A DNA stretch of 64,000 nt from Limosilactobacillus fastidiosus (GTDB lineage: Bacteria; Bacillota; Bacilli; Lactobacillales; Lactobacillaceae), in contig NZ_JACIUZ010000011.1 in assembly GCF_014145505.1 (NCBI RefSeq), forward strand, positions 62,001 through 126,000, read 5' to 3'. Of the stretch, positions 27,555 through 35,097 are shown one piece after another. A program made the translations under genes and the position numbers. A model generated the notes under the pieces. That model had not been told where the DNA came from, ran no database searches, and worked only from the letters and a program-made list of their open reading frames with translations. How positions within the stretch are numbered: the stretch's first letter is position 1; each line of letters starts with the position of its first letter.

Positions 27555-28532
27555 TTAATAATTAACAGCTTGTGTTGCGGCATCTTCAATGTCATCAGCA
27601 CCAGGAAGCCATACATTTTCTGCTTGTGGGAATGGGTAAACAGAGTTTGGAGCAGCTACACGAATAACTGGAGCATCCAAGTACATGATGGCACCTTCAG
27701 AAATAGCAGAAGCAACTTGTGCGCCAACACCAGCCATCTTTTGTGCTTCTTGAACGATTACTACACGGTGAGTTTTCTTGATTGATTCAAAGATAGTATC
27801 AGTATCAAGTGGATAAAGTGAACGAAGGTCGATAATTTCAGCAGAGATATTCTTCTTAGCAAGCTTCTTAGCTGCTTTTTGTGCTTCAGAAACTTCACCA
27901 CCATAAGCGATAATAGTTACATCGCTACCTTCTTGAACAACATTAGCCTTATCCAACGGAACAGTGTACTTCTTGTCAGGAACTTCGCCTTTAACAGAAC
28001 GGTAAAGACGAAGGTTTTCAAGGAAGAGAACTGGATCATTATTTTCGATAGCGGAGATAATAAGTCCCTTAGCATCATATGCTGAGCTTGGTGCAACAAC
28101 ACGAAGTCCCGGAATACCTATGAAGAAGTTTTCAAGATCATCCCCGTGCAATTCAGCAGTATGAGTACCACCACCGTATGGAGTACGAATAGTGATTGGC
28201 ATATTTTTGGTACCATCATATTGGAAACGTACACGTGACATTTGTGCAGCAATTGAGTCCATTGCTTCAAACGTGAAGCCCATGAATTGAATTTCTGGTA
28301 CGGGACGCCAACCAGTTGCGGCTAATCCAATGGATAACCCTAAAATACCAGATTCAGCTAATGGTGTACTAAACACCCGATCCTTTCCATACTTTTCTTG
28401 TAAGCCGTTTGTAGCACGGAAAACACCACCATTTTTACCAACATCTTCACCAAAGACCAAGGTCTTAGGATCTTCAGACAAAGCAATGTCAATACCTTCA
28501 GTAATAGCTTTGATATAAGTCTTTTTAGCCAT
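27555..28532 (-). CDS. pdhB: Pyruvate dehydrogenase E1 component, beta subunit
   Basis: Transketolase-like subunit forming the thiamine-diphosphate active site with PdhA. The 325 residues are full length: VFGEDVGKNGGVF near the start, ELHGDDLENFF, VIAYGGEVSEAQKAA, then RVVIVQEAQKMAGVGAQ and the C-terminal region. It begins 2 bp after the pdhA stop. Confidence 0.97.
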   Translation of the reverse strand: MAKKTYIKAITEGIDIALSEDPKTLVFGEDVGKNGGVFRATNGLQEKYGKDRVFSTPLAESGILGLSIGLAATGWRPVPEIQFMGFTFEAMDSIAAQMSRVRFQYDGTKNMPITIRTPYGGGTHTAELHGDDLENFFIGIPGLRVVAPSSAYDAKGLIISAIENNDPVLFLENLRLYRSVKGEVPDKKYTVPLDKANVVQEGSDVTIIAYGGEVSEAQKAAKKLAKKNISAEIIDLRSLYPLDTDTIFESIKKTHRVVIVQEAQKMAGVGAQVASAISEGAIMYLDAPVIRVAAPNSVYPFPQAENVWLPGADDIEDAATQAVNY

Positions 28533-28534
28533 GA

Positions 28535-29641
28535 TTACTTCGACTCCTTTGCTTCGTACTTCTTAATTTGTTCTTTAATATCTGGAGTTGGAACTTCAAA
28601 GGTCCGCTTAAGCATATCAGTAACTTTTTCTGGTTCTACAGAATCAGCTTCCTTCATAGCCTTCTTGAAGTCTTCCTTACATTCTTCAGCATACTTAGTT
28701 TCCTCATCTTCAGACCAGAGACCCTTCTTAATTAAGTACTTACGAAGTCGAATCAACGGATCCTTATCGAACCATGAATTTTCTTCTTCCTTGGTACGGT
28801 AACGACTAGGATCGTCACCAGCGGAACTGTGAGCACCAAACCGGTAAGTCAAGGTTTCAATTAGTACTGGACCATTCCCGGCAGCAGCAAATTCACGTGC
28901 TTCCTTAGCAACTTCGTAACATGCCAAAACATCCATTCCATCAACCTGAACACCTGGAATACCAGCTGCAACACCTTTTTGGGCAATAGTTTGGGCATAC
29001 GTTTGAAGCTTCCGAGGAAATGAAATTGCCCAACCGTTATTTTGAATGATAAATACGGCAGGAGCTTGGAATGCCCCTGCAAAGTTCATCCCTTCATAAG
29101 TGTCACCTTGGGATGAACCACCTTCACCGGTATATGCATAAGCAACGGTATCCTTTTCACCATTCTTCTTAATACCAAGCGCACCACCGGCCATTTCAAC
29201 CATTTGGGCACCGATAATAATTTGTGGACGTAATGCACGAGCATCGAATAGGTTACCCTTTAGGTGCCCCTTTGACCAAAGGTACATTTGAGCAACAGTT
29301 GCACCATGTTGAATTAATTGAGGCAAGTCACGATATGCAGGGAATAAGAAGTCATTCTTCTTAAATGCAGCCGCTGTCCCCATTTCTGAGGCCTCTTCAC
29401 CCCAAGTTGGAGCATAAAATCCTAAACGACCTTGCTTAGAGAAACTCATGGTTTGTTCGTGAAGTGCACGTTCCCAAACCATCTTTTTCATTAAATCAAC
29501 TAGCAGATCATCACTGAAGTTAGCCATTAAATCCTTGTTAACAACATTCCCATCATTATCGAGGATTTGAACAGGTTTTGCATACGGAGCGCCTTCTTCA
29601 GCCTTAATCTTTGCAAAGTCAACAGCTTTGGTATTGGCCAT
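28535..29641 (-). CDS. pdhA: Pyruvate dehydrogenase E1 component, alpha subunit
   Basis: Thiamine-diphosphate-dependent decarboxylase subunit that converts pyruvate to hydroxyethyl-ThDP for transfer to lipoate. The ATG after GGAAAGGG gives 368 residues; a longer frame begins 33 bp upstream without support. The cofactor motif reads YTGEGGSSQGDTYEGMNFA with QNNGWAIS, and the phosphorylation-loop-like segment FGAHSSAGDDPSRYR is present. First gene of the operon, behind a strong promoter with possible operators. Confidence 0.97.
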   Translation of the reverse strand: MANTKAVDFAKIKAEEGAPYAKPVQILDNDGNVVNKDLMANFSDDLLVDLMKKMVWERALHEQTMSFSKQGRLGFYAPTWGEEASEMGTAAAFKKNDFLFPAYRDLPQLIQHGATVAQMYLWSKGHLKGNLFDARALRPQIIIGAQMVEMAGGALGIKKNGEKDTVAYAYTGEGGSSQGDTYEGMNFAGAFQAPAVFIIQNNGWAISFPRKLQTYAQTIAQKGVAAGIPGVQVDGMDVLACYEVAKEAREFAAAGNGPVLIETLTYRFGAHSSAGDDPSRYRTKEEENSWFDKDPLIRLRKYLIKKGLWSEDEETKYAEECKEDFKKAMKEADSVEPEKVTDMLKRTFEVPTPDIKEQIKKYEAKESK

Positions 29642-29678
29642 TATCAAACATCCCTTTCCAAATCTAATTAACATTATC

Positions 29679-29694
29679 GTAAGCGATCACTTAC
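29679..29694. promoter_or_regulatory. Candidate operator (16-bp palindrome) upstream of pdhA
   Basis: GTAAGCGATCACTTAC is a palindrome with a single mismatched pair of positions. It sits in the 5' untranslated region, between the pdhA -10 box and its ribosome binding site, where a bound repressor could block transcription. No named regulator matches it with confidence. Confidence 0.5.
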
Positions 29695-29710
29695 CTTACT
29701 TACATTATTT

Positions 29711-29738
29711 AGTATAACGCTCTTTCAATATTATACAA
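29711..29738 (-). promoter_or_regulatory. Promoter of the pdhABCD operon
   Basis: TTGTAT and TATACT boxes on the minus strand with a 16-base spacer. The 304 bp between pdhA and def otherwise hold the two candidate operators described separately, AT-rich DNA, and the poorly defined def promoter region with a TATAAT at 29905-29910 lacking an obvious -35. Confidence 0.7.
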
Positions 29739-29748
29739 TCGCTTTCAT
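29734..29748 (-). promoter_or_regulatory. Candidate catabolite-responsive element (cre) at the pdh promoter
   Basis: The minus strand reads ATGAAAGCGATTGTA, which matches the CcpA consensus WTGNAANCGNWNNCW at all but one fixed position. It overlaps the -35 box of the pdh promoter, a position that favours repression. Read from consensus only. Confidence 0.5.
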
Positions 29749-29945
29749 TCGCTTGTTTTAAATAATCAGACTAAAATTTTATTAATTTGTATATGCTTAT
29801 ATTTAAGATGATTGGTTTAACTTTACTTGTTTTATATATTCTTTTACTTTTGGGTGAAATTTTTATTCAATATTAGTTTGTGATAAACTACTACTTGTTT
29901 GAATTATAATAGTAACAATAACAATTAATTTGGAGGATGATCATT

Positions 29946-30509
29946 GTGTATTTAATGAAAGATATCGTTCGCGATGGTGACCCTGTCTTACGTAAACGTG
30001 CCGCAAAAGTTGAATTTCCATTATCAAAAGAGGATCAAGAATTTGCTAAGCGTGCTATGAAATATCTTGAAGTAAGCCAGGATCCAGTATTGTGTGAAAA
30101 ATATAAACTCCGAGCTGGTGTTGGTTTAGCCGCTCCCCAAGTTGGCATCTCAAAACAAATGGCCGCAGTTCTCGTTCCATCTTTAGATGAAGATGACGAT
30201 AAGCCTTCTTTTAAAGACGTTATTATTAATCCCGTTATTGTTAGCGAATCTGTACAGTACGGAGCACTAACAGAAGGTGAAGGTTGTCTTTCTGTCGATA
30301 AGGATGTTCCTGGTTATGTTCCTCGTCATGACCGAATCACGTTACGTTACCAAGACGTTAATGGAGAAACCCACCAAGTTCGGCTAAAGAATTACCCGGC
30401 AATTGTTTGTCAACATGAAATTGATCACCTTCATGGCGTTCTTTTCTACGACCATATCAATAAGGAAGATCCATTCAAGGCGCCTGACGATACTATTATG
30501 ATTAGCTAA
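29946..30509 (+). CDS. def: Peptide deformylase
   Basis: Removes the formyl group from the N-terminal methionine of new proteins. The start is set at a GTG 9 bases after GGAGG; an ATG 9 bp upstream abuts that site. The 187 residues contain the three metal-site motifs [16 protein letters not shown] and QHEIDHLHG, with the extra insert between helix 1 and the core typical of Gram-positive type 2 deformylases. It is divergent from pdhA, a neighbourhood shared with other lactobacilli and B. subtilis. Confidence 0.97.
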   Translation: MYLMKDIVRDGDPVLRKRAAKVEFPLSKEDQEFAKRAMKYLEVSQDPVLCEKYKLRAGVGLAAPQVGISKQMAAVLVPSLDEDDDKPSFKDVIINPVIVSESVQYGALTEGEGCLSVDKDVPGYVPRHDRITLRYQDVNGETHQVRLKNYPAIVCQHEIDHLHGVLFYDHINKEDPFKAPDDTIMIS

Positions 30510-30535
30510 AATAAAGAGAACGATAATTTTAAAGT

Positions 30536-30580
30536 ACCCTAGAATTGTTAGACATAATCTAATAATTCTAGGGTTTTTTT
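30536..30580 (+). terminator. Terminator of def
   Basis: A 17-bp stem with one G-U pair (outer arms ACCCTAGAATT / AATTCTAGGGT) and a 5-base loop CATAA, followed by seven T. It ends a few bases before the transposase remnant. Confidence 0.9.
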
Positions 30581-30584
30581 GAAA

Positions 30585-30818
30585 TATTCAGCTAACTTCA
30601 AATTTAAGGTTACACAAGATTATTTAGACAATTCACTAATTGAAAGTTTCTTTAATCTTTTGAAACGTGAATGTTTGAATCGATTAGTAATCACTTCAAT
30701 TGATCAGCTTAAAAAAGTTGTCAGAGACTATATACAATGATTCAACAGTAAACGAATTTCATTAAACAAAAATGGAATGACACCGAACGAATATGTTCAA
30801 TCTCATTCCACTTATTAA
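30585..30818 (+). pseudogene. Decayed IS3-family transposase (OrfB) C-terminal remnant
   Basis: Translation of this unassigned stretch gives about 77 codons matching the end of an IS3-type DDE transposase: LDNSLIESFFNLLKRE with the catalytic glutamate, LKKVVRDYIQ-stop-FNSKRI, and NGMTPNEYVQSHS. A TGA at 30738-30740 stands where the family has tryptophan in DYIxWFN. Just before LDNS the usual SMSRKGN-like residues seem to be missing, so a small deletion is likely. The 5' part of orfB and all of orfA are absent. It lies directly after the def terminator; 30819-30904 holds nothing recognisable, and no intact inverted repeat was found. Confidence 0.8.
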
Positions 30819-30904
30819 AATTACATAAAACTTCTAACTTTTTAATGGCACTTCATTTCACCAATCTCTTTAATTTTATTAAAAATCAATTTTAAGTTTC
30901 CGAC

Positions 30905-31429
30905 TTATTTGTGCTGATCTAGGCGCTGTAAATCTGCAATGTACTCACGAGTTGCTTCATTTAAAACATAAGCAACATCAATATGCAAAATATTTTCATA
31001 AGTCCACCAATCAGTTACCTTAAATATGGTTGAATTCTCTTTATATGCCGAAATTTTATTCTTTTTCGCATACTCAATTAGCTTTTGCTCAAGAATATTC
31101 TTACTAAGTTGCTTTTTTGTTAGGTGGTATTTTGCCGGATCAAAATGAAATTCAAACGCAAGAACACCCTTTCCCCAAACATCTGCAACAATCTCAGAAG
31201 AAAGGTTAAACGTTTGACCGCTTAATTGACCGAGACAATCGTTTACTGCCTCATTAGTTACTGACTGTGCTCGTTTTTTTAATATCAGAGTTGCACGATT
31301 AATTAGTAAGCGATGAACAACAACATAAATAATAATTACGGCAACAACCACTAAAAGAACTAGCCAAAAAAATGACATAAGCTCATCCCATTTCTTAATT
31401 ATATTTAACTTAATCATACCATTTTCCAA
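30905..31429 (-). CDS. Membrane-anchored protein of unknown function
   Basis: A 174-residue frame with one strong membrane segment (about residues 18-39, FFWLVLLVVVAVIIIYVVV) followed by a soluble domain that I do not recognise. The frame begins at TTG; an internal ATG at codon 17, right before the membrane helix and preceded by GGGATGAG, is an equally possible start and would give a 158-residue protein with an N-terminal anchor. It sits alone between the IS remnant and divergent rpoY. No enzyme motif is visible. Confidence 0.7.
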   Translation of the reverse strand: MENGMIKLNIIKKWDELMSFFWLVLLVVVAVIIIYVVVHRLLINRATLILKKRAQSVTNEAVNDCLGQLSGQTFNLSSEIVADVWGKGVLAFEFHFDPAKYHLTKKQLSKNILEQKLIEYAKKNKISAYKENSTIFKVTDWWTYENILHIDVAYVLNEATREYIADLQRLDQHK

Positions 31430-31513
31430 TTTTTAGTAACACAATTGATTAGATGTGCTAAAATAATTTAAGTAACTAAAGTTTAAATTAAATAATAAGG
31501 AGCATTTTACAGT

Positions 31514-31726
31514 ATGACTTTTAAAGTATACTATCAACCCGATGCAACTAAGCGACCGGTTCGTGAAAATACTCAATCATTGTATATTGAAGCTGACTCA
31601 GAAGCCCAAGCTTTACTATTGGTTGAAGAAAATACTGACTACAACATCGAATTCGTCGAGCAATTAGACGATAAAGCTTTGGAATATGAAAAACAAAATC
31701 CAAACTTTAAGATTACTAAATTCTAA
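31514..31726 (+). CDS. rpoY: RNA polymerase epsilon subunit RpoY
   Basis: Small RNA polymerase-associated subunit of Firmicutes (YkzG/DUF1447). The 70 residues follow the family pattern: FKVYYQPDATKRPVRENTQ, SLYIEADSE, YNIEFVEQLDDKALEYE and NPNFKITKF. In B. subtilis rpoY is cotranscribed with rnjA next door; here a strong terminator follows directly and the next gene is a lipid kinase. Confidence 0.93.
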   Translation: MTFKVYYQPDATKRPVRENTQSLYIEADSEAQALLLVEENTDYNIEFVEQLDDKALEYEKQNPNFKITKF

Positions 31727-31735
31727 TTGCTAATT

Positions 31736-31768
31736 AAGACAGTCGGGAATTCTCTCGGCTGTCTTTTG
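31736..31768 (+). terminator. Terminator of rpoY
   Basis: A 13-bp stem AAGACAGTCGGGA / TCTCGGCTGTCTT (G-U pairs included) with loop ATTC, followed by a short T run, 10 bp after the rpoY stop and 25 bp before the next start. Confidence 0.8.
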
Positions 31769-31792
31769 CTTGATATTAAGGGAGGTCTAATT

Positions 31793-32725
31793 ATGCATTA
31801 TGAGATAATCCTAAATCCGACTGCAGGAAATGGGAAAGCTCAAAAAACTTGGAACATTCTCCGTCCTTCCATCGAAGGACAGTTAGATTATTCCCTCCAT
31901 CAAACTAGCTACTCTAAACACGAAGTATTTTTAGCAAAGAAGATTTCCACAAACTCAAATAAAAATACTGTTGTTATCGTGATTGGTGGGGATGGTACTC
32001 TTCATAACGTTCTAAATGGCCTAATAAATGCCGGAGCATCATTTCCTTTATCATACATTCCTGCTGGTACTGGTAATGATTTTGCACGGGGCTATGGAAT
32101 TTCATTAAATCCTGAAAAGGCTCTTCAGCAGATTCTCTCTACAACAGAAGCGCGAACCATTACGATTGGTCATTATTTTGAGTCAATCAAAAAAGAAGAA
32201 GGCTTCTTCTTAAATAATATTGGAATTGGTTTTGATGCCGCAATTGTTAGTCGGACTAATTCATCTAGTACAAAGAAAAGGTTAAATAGGATCCGCTTAG
32301 GTAGCCTTTCATACTTAAGTAAGGCCTTTGGTGTCATATATGACCAACAACCTTTTCAGTTAACTCTTCAGGAACAAAACCATCATTATATCTTCCCTAA
32401 GGCTTTTATTGTTGTGGCAACTAACCACCCTTATCTGGGAGGCGGTTTTCAAATCGATCATTCCGCAAAGATTGAGGAAGATGCTATTAATATGGTTATC
32501 GCTGAACGAAAAAATTGGCTTCTTACTCTTTGGGAAGTAATTCAGCTTGCACGGGGTAAACTAGCTGAATCACGATTTGCACAACGATTTCATGCTAATA
32601 AGCTCCACTATTCTACGACTTCTTTAGAGTTTGGTCAGATTGATGGTGAAAACATGGGAAATCGTTTTTATGATCTAACAATTAACACTAGTCATTATCG
32701 GTTTTGGCAGGATCCATTAAAATAA
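31793..32725 (+). CDS. Diacylglycerol kinase-like lipid kinase (DagK/YegS family)
   Basis: Catalytic-domain protein (DAGKc) that phosphorylates lipids such as diacylglycerol. The ATG after GGGAGG gives 310 residues; the frame extends 66 bp further through the rpoY terminator, which is unlikely to be translated. Motifs: NPTAGNGKAQ at the start, GGDGTLHNVLNG and PAGTGNDFARGYG. The C-terminal half has the beta-sandwich layout with ATNHPYLGGGF and GQIDGE. DagK recycles diacylglycerol from lipoteichoic acid synthesis; which lipid is used here is inferred only. Confidence 0.9.
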   Translation: MHYEIILNPTAGNGKAQKTWNILRPSIEGQLDYSLHQTSYSKHEVFLAKKISTNSNKNTVVIVIGGDGTLHNVLNGLINAGASFPLSYIPAGTGNDFARGYGISLNPEKALQQILSTTEARTITIGHYFESIKKEEGFFLNNIGIGFDAAIVSRTNSSSTKKRLNRIRLGSLSYLSKAFGVIYDQQPFQLTLQEQNHHYIFPKAFIVVATNHPYLGGGFQIDHSAKIEEDAINMVIAERKNWLLTLWEVIQLARGKLAESRFAQRFHANKLHYSTTSLEFGQIDGENMGNRFYDLTINTSHYRFWQDPLK

Positions 32726-32814
32726 GTTAGTATACAAAAAATTACTGCATAGTTGATAACACTATTAACCTGTTGTTAGTATAGACAAATATTCCTCTGT
32801 ATCAACGTAATAAA

Positions 32815-32850
32815 TAAAAAGAAACCAGGCAAAACCTAGTTTCTTTTTTA
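32815..32850. terminator. Bidirectional terminator between lipid kinase and LysM-NlpC/P60 genes
   Basis: Arms AAAGAAACCAGG / CCTAGTTTCTTT (one mismatch) around CAAAA, with A and T tracts outside, between convergent genes. Confidence 0.85.
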
Positions 32851-32865
32851 CTATTATAATTAATC

Positions 32866-34254
32866 TTACTTAACTGTACCAGCAAAACTTGGTGCAAAGT
32901 TAGGACTTAAATTATATACAGCCACATTTGTTCCTGGTTTAGCGGCAGCAGCATATTGGTTATTTCCCACGTAAATACCAACGTGGTATGTGCTCCCATG
33001 ATTACCCCAGAAAAGAAGATCTCCTGATTGAGCTTGACTAGCTGGCTTTGAGTTAACATAACTTTCCATTGCAACGGTGTTATGTGGTAATTGCTTACCT
33101 TCAGCGTTTGCGTATACATATTGAACAAAGCCTGAACAATCCATTCCACTTAATGAATTACCACCCCATTGATATGGAACGCTATTTGAATTAGCAATCT
33201 TGCTTGCCAAACTTACCACTGAACCTGAATGTAAATCAACGTTATTTTGAGTGGTAGTTTGAGGCTGTTGTGAAGCTACTTGGCTTTGTTGTGGCTGTGA
33301 TTGTGTTTGAACAGTAGCTGAACTGTTAGAAGTTTGGTTCTGGGCATATGCCACTTGTTGAACAGCAGGTTGTTGTGAAGCAGTACTACTATTTGCGGTT
33401 ACTTCTTGACTAGCACTAACTGCTGAAGCTTGACTTGCCTGTTGGTTATTAGTGACAGGAGCCACTGAACTTTGTTGACTAGTAACAGCTGCTGAATTAT
33501 AAGCTGCTGCATTTGTATCACTTGTGTAGGCAGTTGCAGTAGAGTTGGCAGCTACTGTTTGTTGACTAGCTACCGGTTGGCTTGCAACCGCAACCGTTGA
33601 ACCTTGCTGACTAACAACTGCTGAGTTATAAGCTGCTGCATTTGCATCACTCGTGTAAGCAGTTGTAGTAGGGTTAACAGCTGTTGCTTGTTGGTAAGTC
33701 CCTTGTTGATATACGGGCGTTACTTGTTGTGAAGCAGATTGTTGAACTGGGGTTGTTTGCTGTGGTTGATCCTGTTGAGCACCATTTCCTGCGACAGTGT
33801 AAGACTGCGGTTGAGCGCTTTCTGTACTTGACTGGATTGTTGCTGAATCAGCACCCTTTCCTTCAACCAATAGTTGTTGACCAACATAAATTAGGTCTGG
33901 ATTCTGAATATGATTCCAGGAAACAAGATCATTAAGAGTAACATTAAAGTGAACCGCTAATTCGCTTAAAGTATCACCACTCTTAACTACATAAGTACCA
34001 TTATGTGCTGTTGAAGCAGACTTAGCTGCAGATGATGAAGACACCATTGGAGCCAATGATAACTGGTTATTGTTCCGAATAGCACTTGCTGAAGAACTCA
34101 TTGATTCAGGTTGTTCAGTGCCTGCATTATTATTCTTAGCCTTTGCTTCAACAGTATTATTTGCTTGGGCAGTTAAAGCAAAAACACTTAATGCCCCTAC
34201 TGTCCCAGCAACTAATCTTTTTGATGAACTATACTTATGTACCTTTTTTACCAT
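32866..34254 (-). CDS. Secreted LysM and NlpC/P60 peptidoglycan hydrolase
   Basis: Cell-wall gamma-D-glutamyl-diaminoacid/-lysine endopeptidase type protein. With the ATG after GAGGATG it has 462 residues: signal peptide (about 1-37, ending near TVEAKA), a LysM wall-binding domain (about 87-131, YVVKSGDTLSELAVHF), a long Ser/Gln/Thr/Ala-rich linker (about 140-337) with a repeated 43-residue unit, and a C-terminal NlpC/P60 domain (about 345-462) with cysteine C373 in MDCSGFVQYVY and histidine H424 in YHVGIYVG. The third polar catalytic residue is not obvious (QYAAAAKPG). Single-gene unit. Confidence 0.92.
   Translation of the reverse strand: MVKKVHKYSSSKRLVAGTVGALSVFALTAQANNTVEAKAKNNNAGTEQPESMSSSASAIRNNNQLSLAPMVSSSSAAKSASTAHNGTYVVKSGDTLSELAVHFNVTLNDLVSWNHIQNPDLIYVGQQLLVEGKGADSATIQSSTESAQPQSYTVAGNGAQQDQPQQTTPVQQSASQQVTPVYQQGTYQQATAVNPTTTAYTSDANAAAYNSAVVSQQGSTVAVASQPVASQQTVAANSTATAYTSDTNAAAYNSAAVTSQQSSVAPVTNNQQASQASAVSASQEVTANSSTASQQPAVQQVAYAQNQTSNSSATVQTQSQPQQSQVASQQPQTTTQNNVDLHSGSVVSLASKIANSNSVPYQWGGNSLSGMDCSGFVQYVYANAEGKQLPHNTVAMESYVNSKPASQAQSGDLLFWGNHGSTYHVGIYVGNNQYAAAAKPGTNVAVYNLSPNFAPSFAGTVK
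33472..33700 (-). repeat. Two degenerate copies of a 129-bp unit in the linker of the LysM-NlpC/P60 gene
   Basis: Two segments coding for nearly the same residues (AYTSD-NAAAYNSA-V) recur 129 bp apart (GCTGAATTAT at 33491 and GCTGAGTTAT at 33620, plus strand). The differences are mostly at third codon positions. The linker is otherwise low-complexity S/Q/T/V. An in-frame 43-residue duplication explains it. Confidence 0.75.
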
Positions 34255-34519
34255 ACAGAAACATCCTCTCAAATAAACGAAAAATAATTGCTAATTACTA
34301 ATATTAGATTCAAACTTCTTTAACCATATCATTTTTTTAGGAATTCTTGTACTAATTTTAACATTTTTAAAGATTTTATTTTTTTATTAAGGCAAAATAA
34401 TGTGATAAATATTACAAAAAAGTTATTTTACTTAAGTTTTATTAAAGACGAGCGTAAATTCAAGCTGTTCGTCTTAATTCATTGATAGAATAAAAATAGT
34501 TATAGAAGGAAGTGATTGC

Positions 34520-34945
34520 ATGGTTTGGATATACTATCACACTAACGACCCTTCAAAACGAAAAGCAGTTAAATGGCTTACCGCTCACCGACTATCTGTA
34601 AATGAACGGAACATTGAAAAGCAATCATTAACTCAATCAGAGATTTTTAACTTGCTGAGTAAATCAATTAACGGAACTGCGGACTTAATTTCCAGTCGTT
34701 CTCGAGATACCAAAGCTCTCAAGTTAACTTCTGAAAACCTAACAATTAACCAACTTGTAAAAACGATTCAGAAGAATCCCCACGTTTTGAAAAATCCGAT
34801 TATCTGTGATGAAAACAAGTTAGTAACTGGTTTCGATCAAGAAAAAATGGGTATCTTTGTTTCACAACAAGAGCGTAGAGATGAGCTTGCAAACCTATTA
34901 TTGAAACACAATCTCCAAACAAGCCATTTTGCGTTTCCTTTTTAA
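34520..34945 (+). CDS. Spx/ArsC-family protein lacking the redox CxxC
   Basis: A 141-residue protein with the thioredoxin-like Spx fold. Shared features are the start MVWIYYHT, NERNIEKQSLTQSEI, DLISSRSRDTKAL and KNPIICDENKLVTGF. In B. subtilis Spx the redox switch is C10-x-x-C13 and arginine 92 is important; here the aligned residues are D10, K13 and N92. It could therefore be a redox-insensitive relative or a regulator with another trigger. Isolated on the plus strand; the 265 bp between it and the LysM gene hold AT-rich DNA and no further gene. Confidence 0.82.
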   Translation: MVWIYYHTNDPSKRKAVKWLTAHRLSVNERNIEKQSLTQSEIFNLLSKSINGTADLISSRSRDTKALKLTSENLTINQLVKTIQKNPHVLKNPIICDENKLVTGFDQEKMGIFVSQQERRDELANLLLKHNLQTSHFAFPF

Positions 34946-34998
34946 TCGAAATGGTTTAAATATGCAATTATAATAATATTTAATTACATTGGAATATA

Positions 34999-35047
34999 TA
35001 AAAGAGATCACAAGTATTCAAAAATTGAATACTTGTGATCTCTTTTA
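34999..35047. terminator. Perfect 23-bp inverted repeat, bidirectional terminator
   Basis: Arms of 23 bases (core AGAGATCACAAGTATTC) match perfectly around a 3-base AAA loop, between the convergent Spx-like and prs genes. A and T runs at the outer ends support termination in both directions. The stem is longer and more exact than other terminators here. Confidence 0.8.
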
Positions 35048-35097
35048 CTTTTAGGACGATATACTAGCTTGAAATTTCTCCCAAGTTATCCGCTCTT

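Noticed and set aside
31727-31792. 22-codon N-terminal extension of the lipid kinase
   Set aside because: It would run through the rpoY terminator hairpin, and the strong GGGAGG site points to the later ATG.
33240-33860. Repetitive tract that could be taken for a CRISPR array or tandem repeat
   Set aside because: It is the in-frame Gln/Ser/Thr-rich linker of the LysM-NlpC/P60 protein; no regular spacer pattern.
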